The position numbers and the translations under genes were made by a program. A stretch of 64,000 nt of DNA from Loxodes magnus. Lineage: Eukaryota > Ciliophora > Karyorelictea > Loxodida > Loxodidae. The stretch lies in contig CAMPDV010000143.1 of assembly GCA_946699065.1 (NCBI GenBank), positions 558,001-622,000 of the forward strand, in the 5' to 3' direction. Under the pieces are notes generated by a model that saw only the letters and a list, made by a program, of their open reading frames with translations, was not told where the DNA came from and made no database searches. Shown piece by piece: positions 1-13,282 of the stretch; positions within the stretch are counted from its first letter, which is position 1, and every line of letters begins with the position of its first letter.

Positions 1-1472
1 TAAGCATTAACTTCAGCTGAAATACTACTTAAAATTAAGTAAGTTCTGAGTTGCCTAGACTAGGATTAGCTTGGATTATTGAGACATGGAATATTCAGAC
101 ACTGTTTTCGTACACTATTTGGAACTCATCTGCTAGCTAAAAGTTCGCATTCATTTCTTAAATTTAAAATTCAGCGTTAATTTAAGAAAATTTAACGAGA
201 CCTTAAGAAACTTAAAATTCAAATAATTTGAATAGGTTACTTTTCATTACCTTCTACTCGTTTTAAACTAGTTTCTTATTCAGCTATTCAATTAGTTAAC
301 TTCCTTTTAATTAGAGATATAAACTTAATCTCTGTGTGGTTATTGAAACTGCAGCTAATACCTTTGCTTGTACCTACTTTATTATAGTAAACTTAAATCA
401 CTTTAGATTTATACAAATAGCTTAGTTTTTAGCAGTTTAGGTATTTAGTTCTAGATTTTAGGTAAAAGGACTTTCACCTTGCTTTAATAAAGATCTCATC
501 TATTGAGATAAAATTACAAAAGAGAATTCATTTGTTTACTTACATGCTTAGTAGTATATCAAGAAGCCTTTCCTTCTTAGTATCCCAATTCTAACTTTTA
601 TAATAAAAGCAACCTTTGCATATAGCAAAGAAAAGGGAAGGTTATGGAAAATAAGTGAATAGAGCCTTATATATTAGATTATTTAATAAAGATCGCACTC
701 AGTAATTTAGAGTCCTGGCTATTAAATATTGTTCTCTAGTCCTTCTATAAAACTGCTAGCATAGCCTTCTGTCTTTTTACTATTTTCTAATCTTATTACT
801 TCCACTTTGCTATTTTTTATAGACTTTGATTGTAGAAAGTAGATGAGTAGAGATATAAAGCAATTATGATTGCTAGAATAGTTAGATTGTAGAGATAGTT
901 AGATAGTAAAGCTAAATATATCTTTATTAGATATCATACTGTTAGGTATTAATTGAGATGCTAATAGAACTTTACGCTGTCTAGAGAATAAGCAGAACTG
1001 AATAAACTGCTCTAGCTAAATAAGGAAGAACAGGACTGGGTATTAAAAGGAGGTTGCTAGTAACAAGCTAAAGAAGTTAGAATTGTTGGTTAAATTTAAA
1101 TTAGCTAGAAAAAAGGTTTCGGCAAAAGCTAAAGCAGTATATCAAAAAAGAAGAAGACTCTTATCTTTAAAAAGGCAAAAGAATTAAAAAACTGAATTAA
1201 TTACAATAGAATAAATATCTTCCTTTACTATTTTACCAACACTAGAATTGATAGTTCAATCATACAAAAACTCTAGATTATTTATATTTCACAATATCAT
1301 AAGAATCCCTTCTAAGACTTTTAATTTATTGGAAAAAAAGAAAATTCAAAAAAGACACTGAAATATAGAAAGCCTTCAAAGAACTTACAGCAATAAGCTA
1401 ATTGAAAATAATTTTTATCCAGGATTCTCATTATTGATCTAGTGCTATTTCTAAAGATTTATATAGTCATGA
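1..1472 (+). CDS. Partial unknown protein, C-terminal part of a possible membrane protein
   Basis: A frame read with TAA/TAG as Gln runs in from the left edge and reaches a TGA at 1470-1472, so any start lies outside the window. Support is compositional: from about 300 to 1250 guanine is concentrated at first codon positions of this frame, with acidic and basic stretches and hydrophobic segments around 540-600 and 720-830. A strongly basic Lys/Arg/Ala-rich stretch follows near 1060-1150. I recognise no family. In-frame TGA codons (near 502, 867, 954, 999, 1357) would have to be Trp, and that density is not clearly below chance. The first 300 bases are equally open in another frame. This could be wrong. 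Confidence 0.3.
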
Positions 1473-2424
1473 TATATAGTTCTTTATACAATTAAAGCTG
1501 TATTTAATACAGTTAATAACCAATTCATTTTTTTAGTTTTTATTTACTTTTTCTATCTAAAAGTTTAGCTATAATTTGCCTTTAATTTAACTTAAACTTC
1601 TTATAAATAGAATACTTTATGAAAATTACCTTTTTATGTTTAGCTTATTAGGTGAAATATATTTATTGCACCATAATATTTATTAATTAAATATAGTTCT
1701 AAAAAGAGAGAACCATTGACAAATAATCCTAGTCATGCTTCTTAGCTATAATTCTTAACTATTTCTCTTATTTTTTCTTTTGTTTAATTGATATTAAACT
1801 AGCTAAAGTTTCTTAGTCAATGATAACCCTTAAGATAAGCAAGGCATTTAAGTAAATAGACTTAGTTATACTTAAAGGCATTTTTGGGTTATTATTAGAT
1901 TAAGTTTCAAAAGTATGAGCCTATTTATTATTTATATAGCTAGTTACAACATTCCCTTTAACTTTGCTAGAATGTTACAAGATGGACGAGCTAGATTTAA
2001 TTAAGATATAAGGCAATAATCTATAACTGACAAGGCATAAATAGCCTAGTAGCTCATTAAATGCTAATCTCCTTTGTAGATATTAATTAGCTAGCAAGTA
2101 TCAAATCTATGCTATTAATATAAGAAATATGAATAGATAATAAATACAGCTATATTTAGTTGATTAAACTAGCTTTTAAATAGACTTAAGTTTAATAAAA
2201 TGCCTGGCTATTTAGGTAAAGTTAAGCATTATGGAATACAAAGCTTTTAATAAATTGAAGAATGGTTACTTAAGTAACTCTTGCTTATAAATATTAAGAA
2301 GAAGCTTAAATAGCTAAGCTTAGTAGCCTACTATATTTAAATAAGGCTTTACTTCGAGATGCTTAGTTACCTATTTTTATACTTTATTTCAAATTGAATA
2401 ATTAAGTTTATAAGTCTGTTGGCT
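1473..2424. other. Intergenic stretch without a supportable gene
   Basis: Frames are open on both strands because only TGA can close them, but none shows coding-type codon-position bias or a motif. The minus-strand frame of the neighbouring leucine-rich repeat gene stays open here to a TGA at 2101, so that protein could be longer at its C-terminus. Confidence 0.3.
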
Positions 2425-4299
2425 TCAGTCAAATGCCTCTACTTTTAAGTTGAACTTTAAATTTTGGCATAGTTGTACTTCTTTATAAAAACCTGTTCTT
2501 ATCTTTATTTTTTTGAATTAACGTTGTAGATTTAAAGCTCATTCTTTAGAGACTTAAGTAGCATGGCATATGTCTAAGTTCTTTAGAGAGAGGTAAATAG
2601 GATATATTCTATTATGCTAATCAAAAATGGGTAAGGATTATTGCTTAATATCTAAGCAACTCAATTCCAAATGTCTTAAGTTATTGCAGTTCATTATTAT
2701 TTAAGTAGCTTCTTTGCTTGCGAAGCTTTAACAACTTATAATGCTAAGCTTTTTCAGTTATTTTAAGCTTGTTATTCCTTGAATTCAATTGGGACCAGAA
2801 ATTTCGCACTCTCATAATTTCAAACTTTCAAGCTTTTAGCAGCATTAGTTCATAATTTAGAGAGTGCTCGCTTTAATATGAGACACTGATTTAAGCTCTA
2901 TTAACTTAAGATTTTTACATTTGAAGAAGATAATTTGCAAGGTCTCATCTGCAACGTTCTTAATCTCATAGAGTTAGAGAGACTCTAATTTTTCTTCGTA
3001 ATTACTTATCTACCACAAGCTAGAATATTGAATTGAAGCAAGTTTATTAATGTGGATAGATTTTAAATTGGGGATGTTATTAAGAAGAAGTATAAAATGT
3101 TCGTTAGTGAAATTCTAGCAGTTATCTATATTAATATACTCCAAGCTGGGATATTTCTATGATAAAAACTGAGTAAATACTTGCTATGAAAAACCTCCTT
3201 CCCTTATTTGTAGATGACTGAGACTGTATTATTTGATTTTATTTAAAAAATCATCTGGTAAATTTTAAGCTTCTTATAGATATAGTTTTTTTAGCCTGCT
3301 GCAGAGGTCTATAAACTAATGTATTTGGTTGTTATTATTTATACTTATTTCTTCAATTTAAATTCCTTTATACTGTAAATAATTTCTGATATATGGATAT
3401 TATATATTGGTACTTTCAATCTTCAGCTCTCTTAGTTACATATTCTAGCAGTAGTCACATAAAAATTGTCCAGTCACTTAAAAGTTCAAGTCTAATTGTA
3501 GCGATTCTAGATTATTCATCTTTTCCAAGAAAAACAGTTAACTGTCTTTCAATTGGGCGATTTGACTTAGACGAAGTTTTCTTAAATTAACGAAAACCGA
3601 AAAATTCGGTATGTTAATTTGGTTTTTTGTAGGTTTATACTGTAACGACAATTCCTATAACTTTGATTTATTATAGATCTATTAAGTCTGTTTCAGTTAA
3701 ACTCAATGATCTAGGATTTTTTTGATTTACTCCCACATATTATCAGCCAAATTTTGCCAAACAATCGAAAGTTTTTTAACATCTGATTGCATTAATTGCC
3801 TTAAAGTTCAATTTATCTTACTCTTTATGAACGAAGCATCTCCTTAGAACTTCATTATCTTTAATTAGTTGTATTTATACTTGTAGGTTTTCAAGAATTT
3901 GTTTAATTTTTGTAAGTTGCATATATCTTAATTTTTTAAAAAAGCGAATATCTGGTCCAGAATATACTGGTTTTGTCATAAAATCGAAGTAGGATTTCTA
4001 TGCAAGCGCTTACTTTCAAACTTGTTTACCTCCTAAATTGGAATTAAATGTTTCTCTTTTAGCCTAAAAAGTTAATCTTCTTAAGGTTTTTTATCTGCAT
4101 TGTTTAATTTAGAGCTTACCCGCTAACCTTTTTTTAAGTCCTTGCTACAACCTCTCCGTCTCTATTACATAGAACTAATCTCTTAGTTTCCAGATTTAAT
4201 TCTGTGCCCATACGACTTTGACTAATAAATTTCCTCCTTCAACTAGCTTCTCGTTTTACTCCTTTAAATTTCACAGGGAACTCTTTCGATCTCGTCCAT
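2425..4299 (-). CDS. Leucine-rich repeat protein with F-box-like N-terminal segment
   Basis: About 624 residues, translated without introns from ATG at 4299 to TGA at 2427-2425. After a basic N-terminus of about 120 residues, a segment around 125-170 (ILDQIFAFLKNQDICNLQKL) resembles an F-box-type helical motif. From about residue 240 onward there are at least ten irregular leucine-rich repeats of the form NLRKLRLSQI, NLESLQLDL, RLKKLYLQEA, KLESLQLYEI, NLRHLELSCL. Such proteins commonly serve as scaffolds or as substrate receptors of SCF ubiquitin ligases; that role is inference. Several internal Trp codons are TGA (for example near 2812, 2787 and 2558). The stop is uncertain: if the TGA at 2427 is Trp, the frame runs to 2101, but the repeat pattern ends at 2425. 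The gene is divergent from the B-box/RING gene at 5803. Confidence 0.75.
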
Positions 4300-5802
4300 T
4301 ATATAAATGTTTAAATTAAAAATTTGAAAAAGATAAATCAATAACCTTCTTTTAATCCTTTCAATCCTAAACACTTTTTTGATAATTGATTTCTATCTAA
4401 TTTCTAAATAATAATGATAACTATAAAATGCGTAGCAAATAACGTAGAAAGAAAGTGTCTTTCATATATTTAAATAAATGAGATATTTTTGAGAGTTATT
4501 TACAGATTTTATATCAAACTTCATTAGGATGATCAAATCTATTATTTTGATAAGCTTTAAACTATATTAGAGAATCAGAGAGCTAGTAATTTAGTGATAT
4601 GATGTATTTAAATAAAGCAAAAAAGGGAGATTTATAGATGTAAGTGGTTTATATGGTTCAAATATTAAGAAAAAGATACTTTAGATTAGGAGTATTTTCT
4701 CATTAGTGCTAATATCTCTAAAATATAATGGTTTAGTATATGTTCTGTTTGCTTTTTAAAATATAGAGGCTTTATTACTGGATGAACTAACATGCTTAGA
4801 GATATTTTTCTTCGAAGTTTTCGCTTTAATATCTTAAAATTGAAGTGATTTGATAATAGTTAGTTAGTTAACTATTGATAAGATATAAATCTTAAGAATT
4901 AAGATTTTAAATGTTGAACACTGGAATAAATTATCGTAACTAACAATCATTATCAAGAGATGCTTTATACTAATACCCTTTGACTGGCTAAACTAAAGCA
5001 GCAATAAGTCTTTTGAAGATACTTAAGTTTATATTTGGTTCGGTGAAATAAAGTTATTTAGGTAGTTTAAATTATAGAAAGAACTTATACCATACATTTA
5101 GAAAAAAGACTATAAAATAGACAATTGTTACATAATAAAATCTCAACTTTAAACTAGTAACTTACTAAATTAATGCTTATTTAACCTTAAGAGATAGAAA
5201 AATACTTACCTCAAAGTAATACTCTAATTAAGGTATACTTAAACTTTATTTTTAGCTAGACTTCATTTAAAAAAAAAGTCTCTTACTTGTTTAACTAAAA
5301 ATGTAGTTACGTTTCTAACTAACTATTAGAGTAGAGTAATAAGTATGAAGCATAAATGATATAAGAACGAGTAACTTAAAGCTTTAGAGTTCAGTTCTGA
5401 ATAGCTTATCTATTATCAATTCATCCTTCAGTTTTATAAACTTCTCATTGAAGCTAAACCCATCATTTTATCAAACATAAGACTAGCTTTAGGTTTCGTA
5501 GCGCTAGAATAATAACTAACTCTTGAATTTATATCAGTCAAGCTGCTATTTGTGATATTAAATAAATGAGCTAAAATAATAAAAAGCTTAGTTAACTAGC
5601 AGGTTAAACTTTCTACTATAATAAGTTTAATAGTTCGACTGAAATAAATGAAGAGTAGAGTTTATCAAGCGATTGAATTATAAAATAATTTATTTATTTT
5701 ATAAAGGGATATTATAACTAAAGCTACTGAGCCATTTAAATTTAGTGAGCGATTCTAGTTTAAATAGTAATTAAGCATAAAGCTTGTCTTCATAATTTTA
5801 TA
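4300..5802. promoter_or_regulatory. 1.5-kb divergent intergenic region
   Basis: This lies between two divergently transcribed genes, the leucine-rich repeat gene (-) and the B-box/RING gene (+), so it should contain both promoters. One plus-strand frame (4561-5400) is long, but it contains about eight TGA codons in 280 and has guanine mostly at second codon positions, which argues against coding. No repeat or RNA gene was recognised. Confidence 0.35.
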
Positions 5803-8148
5803 ATGGAATATTAACTTTAGTGTTAAGTTCACAATCTCAACCATGAATTTTTATGCGTCTAGTGCTTTAACCAATCAACCAAAAAAGGAGAAAATACGTT
5901 TTTGTTTTGTAAGAACTGTCTTCCTTCTCATTATCATCATGGAACTAAAACTTTCGTTGAATGCTTTAACTAATTCAAGTTGAATATTCAAAACTTCGAA
6001 AGCGATATAATAAACTACTAGTAGAACTTGCAGGAAATCTTGAAAATATTTCAATCTAATTTGACTTTTCTAGAGAAACTTAGCAACTAATAATCCTAGT
6101 AGGCTTAAAATTAATCCTTTGTTTAATCCTAAATCCTGTAAGTTAAACAATGCTAGTAAAACCTACAAAAGTTAGAAGAATAAATTTAGGAATGCTTGAG
6201 TAAATAAATCCCCTCAGCTTATAGCGACTTTCCTGAATTCATGCAATTTGCTTGGCTATACAAAGAAGTTAGCAACTTGTCAAATCGTCTTGCTTTCCTT
6301 CCCTAAAAATAAAACTTTTTGATTTATTTTTAATCTTCTAGTGCTGAACAGAATCAGAAATACATTCCTGAAGTTTTCAAAATGAAATTCAATAGTGAAG
6401 AAGCATAAATCCCACTTAGCAATAATGAGCAACTCTTTATATAATAACAAGAGTAAGAATTGAAGAGAGTAAGTGAAGAATGCGAAAAGCAGAAAAAGTA
6501 GTTAGTCGATAGCATTGATTAGCAATTTTTCGAAGATTAGAAAAAAATCTAAGACTTATAGTAGGAAAATGAGTAACTCTTATAACAAATAAAAGATCTA
6601 CAGAATAAGGTCTAGGAAAAAAATATATAGACCTTTGAAAATAATCTACAATAAATTTAGTAAAATAGGAATGAAGAAATGTCAAAAGAGATAGAAAAAA
6701 TTCTCCCTTAGATTTAAAAGAAAAATCAATATAAATATAAAATATATGATTTTAAAGAAAAAAAAAGTAAACGGGAATGAGTCAAAGATACAAAAAAAAT
6801 GATAGCTGATTAAAAGATCTTTGAACTTCGTGATGAAAATTGTGAATATTGCACTCTATAAGGAGTATTACTACTTCCATGCAAGAGCAAACTTTGTATA
6901 AAGTGCTTAAGTGCTTCATCAAGATCCTAATTTAATTCAAATTTATTTTCAGATTATTATAAAAGCTTTACTAAGCCTAATAGCTAGAAAAAGATAGATG
7001 ATTTTTAAATCTTATGCCCTATTTGCTCAAATTTGATCAATTACTAAATTGTGAAATAAACTTTATATCAATATTGGGTTTTATAGACAAAAGAGTAGAC
7101 TATTGAAGCAATAAAATTACTATAAGAAACAAGTAACGATTTATCAAATTCCTTTGAAGAGTAAAACGAAGAACAAAATGAAGAATAGAATGAAGAGTAA
7201 AGTCCACTTGAAATCGAAAATAAGTAAAAAGTTTATGGAGAAAGTTTATTGAATAAACTTTAAAATTTGTTAGCATGCTAATTATGCAAAAAGCCAGACT
7301 TTTATAAAATTGACCTAGAATGCCGTCATTCATTGTGTATTTATTGTTTAATCAACACTTTAAACTAGTATTAAGCGAATTAAAAGAAGTAGCCATTTTA
7401 CTTTTCACAAAATTAGGGTTAAAATTAGGAATAAAATGAATAAACAAATAAAGTTTTAAAATGTCCAGTATGCTAAAAAGAAAGTGATATATCCACTATT
7501 AAGAATCAAATGATCAATTAGAGGGATAAAAACTATGAAGACTAGGACCAGAGTGCAAGTTATGATGAAACATCGACATGCATTTTATTTTGATACTTTT
7601 TTCCTAGAAACTTATATAATGAATCTTTTGTTTAAAATTTGCTAACTAAAAATGGAATATCAATTTCTAATGTATCTCTATAACCGTTTTACAATCCTCT
7701 TTTTATTTTATCCAAAACTAGCTAAAAATAAGCAACTCAAAGAGTATTTATTTTAATAATATTTTAAACTAAATACATTTAACTCTTACAATATCCGGCT
7801 TGCTCTCTACATATTTTAAGCTTACTTTTTAATTAAATTAATAATTATCTATAAACTGTGAAATTACGTTTATAAGTTCAGATTTACAAGATTTTTAAGA
7901 AGAAGATATCTTTAAAGACTATCCAACATTCATTCTTTAGTATGATGTACTCTAGTTAAATTAAAATATATTAAATGATGTTCAGTTTTCTATTTCCAGT
8001 TTCATGCACTAATCTTAATCTATACACAGGAATGTCTTGGTTTATTATTGATATTTAGTTTTTTCATTTTGATGTTTGGCTTTCCAAAATTATTTAATAT
8101 ATTAAAAAAATTAAAATAGCTAGAGAACATATCAACTAGTATAAATGA
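5803..8148 (+). CDS. TRIM-like protein: B-box zinc finger, coiled coil, two RING-type fingers
   Basis: About 781 residues, one uninterrupted frame from ATG 5803 to TGA 8146-8148. Residues 6-50 form a B-box-like zinc site (Cys-x2-His-x7-Cys-x2-Cys followed by FCKNCLPSHYHHGTKTF). A Gln/Glu-rich coiled coil follows (about 60-330). A first RING-like finger starts at Cys347 (CEYCTLQGVLLLPCKSKLCI) and closes with CPIC near 405. A tandem Glu-Glu-Gln-Asn repeat lies at 7165-7200. A second C3HC4 finger starts at Cys492 (CQLCKKPDFYKIDLECRHSL) and ends with CPVC near 549. The C-terminal 200 residues are hydrophobic and unassigned. RING fingers usually recruit E2 enzymes, so ubiquitin ligase activity is likely. 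TGA encodes Trp at least twice, in KREW (6778-6780) and LFWYF. Two widely spaced RING fingers are unusual for a TRIM protein. Confidence 0.85.
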
Positions 8149-8329
8149 TTAAGGATAAATAGGTTAACAGGTTTTTTGGGTACTTTTATACTTTAATTCT
8201 TCCTGGCTTATTAAATTTATTAGATTTCTTTTGCTAGCCAAAGCCTTAAAATATTAACCAAAGTATGATATATAAAGATTTGCTAAAATGGTACTGGAAT
8301 ATTATTATTATCAACTAAACTCTTAAGAA

Positions 8330-8935
8330 ATATTTGCTTTCCAAGGGTTTTTAACAGTTCTTTCTGAATGTGTTTGTATTCTTCTATCATTTTTTAGGTA
8401 GATAGTTACCACTCCTCCTCCATTTGACTAAAATATCTTCAGAATCCATTTTTTTTGTAGATAATTTTGCTTTTTATTCATATCCTGCTGATTCTCTTTA
8501 AGTTCTTTAATCCTCTTGTCTCTTAATTATGTTGAAATCAAAAAAGTGTTTTATAAGATGCTGGGAAGAATAAAAATATCAGCATCTCTTTATATTCAAT
8601 TTCTGCTTTTAATTCTGGAGAATAAAATTTTCAAGTTCTTCCAATTTTTTAGTATTTCAACTCCTTAAATTTTTTAAAATTATTTATTTTATCAATTAGC
8701 ATATCATTCCAAGTTTCTTCAGTATTCATTGGAACTTCTTCATGTTAGTTGGATTAGAATTAACATCACAGTTATTCTATTATTTAAACTTTATTTTGAA
8801 CAAGTTGCTTCCTGGATTATGTAAATTTCTAAATTTAGATCTCAATAGCATTACATGTTCTCTTATTTTCTCTTAAAGTTCGGAAATTAGCTCATCCTGC
8901 TTGGTAAACTCTTCTTTATTTGCTGCTTCAGACAT
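8330..8935 (-). pseudogene. Coiled-coil protein gene with three frame breaks
   Basis: A Met start at 8935 opens a coding-like frame beginning MSEAANKEEFTKQDELISEL. The coding signal then moves between all three frames: a switch near AACATGAAG (as if one C of a CC pair were lost), a second in a run of six A, a third near AAAGAGATGC. The pieces read as one helical, charged protein of about 200 residues, for example MNTEETWNDMLIDKINNF and RIKELKENQQDMNKKQNYLQ. No GT-AG interval repairs these breaks. Either the gene is decayed or the sequence has homopolymer length errors. I do not recognise the family. It is convergent with the RING gene that ends at 8148. Confidence 0.4.
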
Positions 8936-9892
8936 TCACAACCTCATTTCTTATCCCATATTTGAAATGCCTATTAATTTTCCTTGCAGCTACTTATCCA
9001 TATAAGTTGGCAATCATCCTGACTCTTTTACTTACTTTCTTCCCATTTAATTATCTCCTTACCTTTCTTTCAATGTTTGATACTTTTAATCCCCAAACTC
9101 CTCTCTTCTTACTTAGTAAAATAAAAGTCTATAGAATTATTTATGCAACTAGATTCTCATAAACAAGCATAAAATATAAATAGCTTTTATATAAATAAGA
9201 TTATAGCCTATAACCAAGCGTATTATACTCTATAGCTTCAAGCATTCTTTTAGCTATTACTCTAAATATCCCTTTTGCTTCTAAATGTATTTTTATTTAG
9301 CTCTCTTGCTTATTAAATAGACAAAGCTCAAGTGAGTGCTTATAATCTCTTTGTAATGGTTTTTGCTGAAATGTAGAGTCGTGCATTTAAAGCTTCTTTT
9401 TTCAAGACTAATTAAACTAAAGTAGAACACTCTTGGTATTTATAAGAGTTAGTTAGATATTTAGCTTTAACTTAATAAATCTATATGCAAGCAAAAAGAG
9501 ATAATTGAGGAGTATAGCGAAAGGATAGAAGCTAATATGCTGATTTATAGTTCTTATTTGGTTATATAAGCAAAAGGGATAAAGCTTAGCAACCGAAAAT
9601 CACTTTTCATCTACATCGAATTTTTATTCTTCCAACCTGCATAGTTTCCACTTAGAAATAGTTTAGGTTTTAAGATGATTAAAAACTGATGGGGTGATGG
9701 ATTTCAGTTCAAAATAATAATTAACTTAAGCTAAAAAATGAATTGAAGGTTTAAGTGATTTAACTATGGTACTAGAGAGAAACTTAAAGTAACTAAGAGA
9801 TAAATAAGGGACTAAAGATGTTAATATGTTGAGATATCTTTAAGTTATAAGATTAAGTTTATAAGATTTAGAAAGTTTGATTATTTTTAGTT
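8936..9892. other. Intergenic, nothing recognised
   Basis: Lies between the start of the frame-broken coiled-coil gene and the 3' end of the transporter gene. The first 230 bases are pyrimidine-rich on the plus strand. I see no domain, repeat or RNA gene. Confidence 0.3.
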
Positions 9893-10993
9893 TCAGTGAG
9901 AAGTCAGAGAAAGACCATATGCTATCAAAACAAAACTAACAAGCTTTATCTTGATTCCTTGCATTGACTCGTCTTTTCCTAATTTAAAAAGCTTCATAGC
10001 GCTAAAGGCTAACACTAGGTTAAAAATCTGCATTAAGGACATTTCAGCGGCATGAACTACAGAGACTTAATAGTAGCAAGTGTAAGCATAGATAGCAACA
10101 AAAAAAGCAATTTGAACTAAGGTTTCAGAGAGGACCGATGTACAGTAGTAAAATTTATTGACTTTATTTATTGTTTTGACTTCTAAAAACATTCTTTTGT
10201 TAAAAGCTACGTTTACTACAAACGTTATTACGAACATAATTCTAGTAATGAACAAAAACTCAATGATTCTTATGACAGGGGCTTCTTATTCTGAATCTTC
10301 TGTCTTTGAAACTAGAATTTCATAGAACCCATATGAAAGCTCACTAAAAAGAGTGTAGACTACAAATCTTTACTTCCAGAAACTTAAACTAAATGCTTGT
10401 TTAATATTTCCCTTGGTGGCTGGTAGTAGTCCACCAATTAGAAGCATAGCATATGCAAACAAATGACGCCAATCTTTAATCCAGTCAGTACCTTCACCAA
10501 TCGCTACTAGTCCAGTTGTTATTAATGTAAGCACACTGCAAACTTAATTTAGCGGTAAGATAATTGTACTACTTGATAGTTCATATGTACGCTATAAAAG
10601 AAAGTAGCTATAAAATAGAAAAAAGCCAGCCATAATAGCTAGAACTAATCTAAAGTCAGCGTTATATATAATAGAGTTGTTTAGAAGTAAATCTTCTTTA
10701 TATATGATAACACAGACACCAGTAACTAAGATTGTGATTACAGATATTATTGTAGATATGAAAGCATCTTGTGTTGCTGTTAGTTATATCGGTTCTTTAT
10801 CTATTTCTTCGTGCTTTTCCTTTCTAATAGACAAGTTTTATTCATGATGTCCTATCATAATATCGCAGAGCACTTCCGAAAAGGCAAAGCAGAATGAGGA
10901 GCATAAAATGTATGGAATTCATTAGCATGATTGTTACGCTTGCTCTTCCGAAGCTTGAGGAGGTATTTATAATTGGCTTTCAGCTGGGTCCAT
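9893..10993 (-). CDS. Multi-TM transporter resembling EamA/DMT family
   Basis: 366 residues, no intron, ATG at 10993 and TGA at 9895-9893. The protein has about ten hydrophobic segments separated by short loops. These include WIPYILCSSFCFAFSEVLCD (with Trp as TGA), FISTIISVITILVTGVCVII, LVLAIMAGFFLFYSYFLL, SVLTLITTGLVAI, LFAYAMLLIGGLLPA, IMFVITFVVNVAF, TLVQIAFFVAIYAYTCYY and a final IKLVSFVLIAYGLSLTSH. Length, topology and Gly/Pro placement fit the drug/metabolite transporter (EamA-like) fold, which moves small metabolites or nucleotide-sugars across membranes. The substrate cannot be told. The soluble loop after TM1 (HEQNLSIRKEKHEEIDKE) is charged. Upstream is a short region shared with the divergent gene at 11260. 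Confidence 0.8.
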
Positions 10994-11259
10994 TTCAATT
11001 AAGATAATAAAAATGTAAAATAATTGTTTAACATTTAAATATGAAAAGCCCCTTCCATTCCTCTCACTTTTAATGGCTTCATTTATTCACAACCACCAAT
11101 ATCCTGCATCCTGTTTATTTTTATTCCTTATTTCTATCAATCAACCTTGCTTATTAAGCCTTATTTTCTGAATTATTGTCCTAGCAATAATTCTTAACTA
11201 AATTCCAATATAAGAACTGAATCTTAAAATAAATATGAAAACTAAGTTTAAGCAGGATA
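10994..11259. promoter_or_regulatory. Short bidirectional promoter region
   Basis: 266 bases separate the start codons of two divergent genes (transporter - and unknown protein +). The strand is pyrimidine-rich around 11050-11160 and AT-rich elsewhere. No specific motif was identified. Confidence 0.35.
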
Positions 11260-12846
11260 ATGAAATTTAGATTTAAGGGGTATTAAGATACTGGTCTATA
11301 TAAACTACTACCTTAGATGCTATACTAAGAATCAAGTCTTTTCTAAAAGAAACTAAAAAAGGAGATAGTAGGCTAAATAAATTTACGGTATTACTATGAA
11401 GAGATTAATAATAGCTGCTATAGTTTAATTAGGAAGTCTTCTTAATATAATAACTCTCCTTTAATTATTATTACTAAATAGCTTTAAACAACTATGCTCT
11501 ATTTAGAGGAAAACTAAAATAGCTATTTAGTCAGATTTTAAAATAGTTAATTAGATTAGAGTGCAGAATGCTTTATGCACTAGTTAAAGAATTAAAGGCT
11601 TCGATAAAGATAGCAATGAACAGGACTAGATAAAGCTTAGATTATGAATGCCTTCGATATTATGGCTAGTGTGGAGGTTATTTATAGAGGCAACTTTATC
11701 TAGTTCCTACTCTATACACTAAACTATTCCTACTTTCTTAAAAATTGGTTAATCACTTTCATAAGCGAGTTATAAGTTCCCAGTCTATTCTAAATTTAAA
11801 AGTGGGATAGAGTTAAAGATTAGCAAAGAAGACTTATGTGATGTTTAAAAGTAAAAGGAAAAGCAAAAGGTAAATTATCTAGAAATGCTCAATGTAGTAA
11901 GGAAAGCTTAATCGTTTTTCATCAGAGCTTTGGCTCTAATAATCTAAACATTCTTAACAAAATAAGCTAAATAGACTATAAATAGCATAAGAAAGGGAAG
12001 ATGCTAGATAAACTAAACTGCTTTTAGTTAATTTTAAAATTAAGTAATTAACTTAAAGAGGTACAATCTCAAAGGAATAAGCTCAATTCTAAATTGAACT
12101 ATACAAGTATTTCCTTAATTACTAAATCTCCAATCTACACAAAAACAAAAGAGCTACTATTTTTACTTCTCACAATGATTTTCGTTACTTCGCTAGATCT
12201 TTTAGAACTTATATGAATAATATATAATAAAGTAATATGCTTTGAGGTATCTACAAGTAATTAGCTCTTAAATTAATAGAAAGCTTTAGATTATAAAATA
12301 ATTAGATAGGCTTAATATAAAAATAGGATAAAGATACTAAAGTGCTATTAAACTAAAGTATATCAAACTGAGAAATTATAGCACTTTAATAGGAAAGTGT
12401 AAGGATAAAAGAACTAAGGTTGGGAGGAGTTTATAAAGATTGTAAGGCTTAATGATAAACTAGCAAGAGATGATAGAGGGAATGCTTGAAGGGAATTATT
12501 AGAATCAATTATAAAATTTATTTTAACTGCAAATACTCAAAAGAAGTTATAAAGGTTAAATAAAAAAGACAAATCTTAGAGAAATAATTAATTACAATTA
12601 TAGCCTTTAATGGTGCTTTACTTTCAATAGGATATAAATATAGAAGGAAAAGAGGAAAGCTTGATAAAATCATTACGACAATGACCTAGAAATATAAAGT
12701 TAGTCAAGGTTAAAATTTAGTTGTTTCATAAAACTATAAAATGGAATAACTTAAATAAGCATCATAGATCTTAATATACAAATCTAATTACCTTTATATA
12801 TTTCTATTTTAATAAGCTTAATGGTTTTACCTAGTCTTTTATTTGA
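11260..12846 (+). CDS. Unknown protein, possibly membrane-associated
   Basis: Frame from ATG 11260 (beginning MKFRFKGYQDTGLYKLLPQM) with a TGA upstream. Guanine is strongly enriched at first codon positions, for example at 11641-11690 (NAFDIMASVEVIYRGNFI) and 12421-12500 (WEEFIKIVRLNDKLARDDRG). Five in-frame TGA codons before the end is about half of chance expectation. Hydrophobic segments occur around 11690-11760 and 12150-12225. The 3' end is unclear. The TGA at 12844-12846 is chosen, but coding-like sequence continues to about 13200, and a 17-nt GT-AG interval at 13113-13129 would lead to a TGA at 13161. I do not recognise the family. It is followed in the same orientation by the receptor-like gene at 13283. 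Confidence 0.5.
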
Positions 12847-13282
12847 AAAATATATAGCTGGGCAGCAAATAATGAATTTTAATAAACAGCTAACTAACTT
12901 TAATTAATTCCAATGATGATTATCATCAAAGTTTTTAAGCTATAAATAGGTTAATTGTAATAGATAGAACTACCACGATACATTTATAAACTACAGCTTC
13001 CCAGGAAAAATAATTTGAAGGCTTTAATTTATCTATTTTTACATTAGGAAACTGAATACTATTTTCAAACTTCATCCAATCTAATATATAAGCAATATGA
13101 CTTTCAATCTCAGTTTAAAAAGTTAATAGCGAGATTATATTAAAAGCCGTTATATAAATATGAGCGAAGATAGCTAAACAAGGTGGGTTTAAGTATTAAC
13201 CCTGCAAATACTAGATCAAATTAGATAGCAAATTAAGTTAATACTGCTTAATTTTAAAATTTAAAGCTATTTTCTTAGATAA

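Noticed and set aside
4561..5400. Long plus-strand open frame between the two divergent genes
   Set aside because: It contains about eight TGA codons in 280 and has guanine at second positions, unlike the validated genes here.
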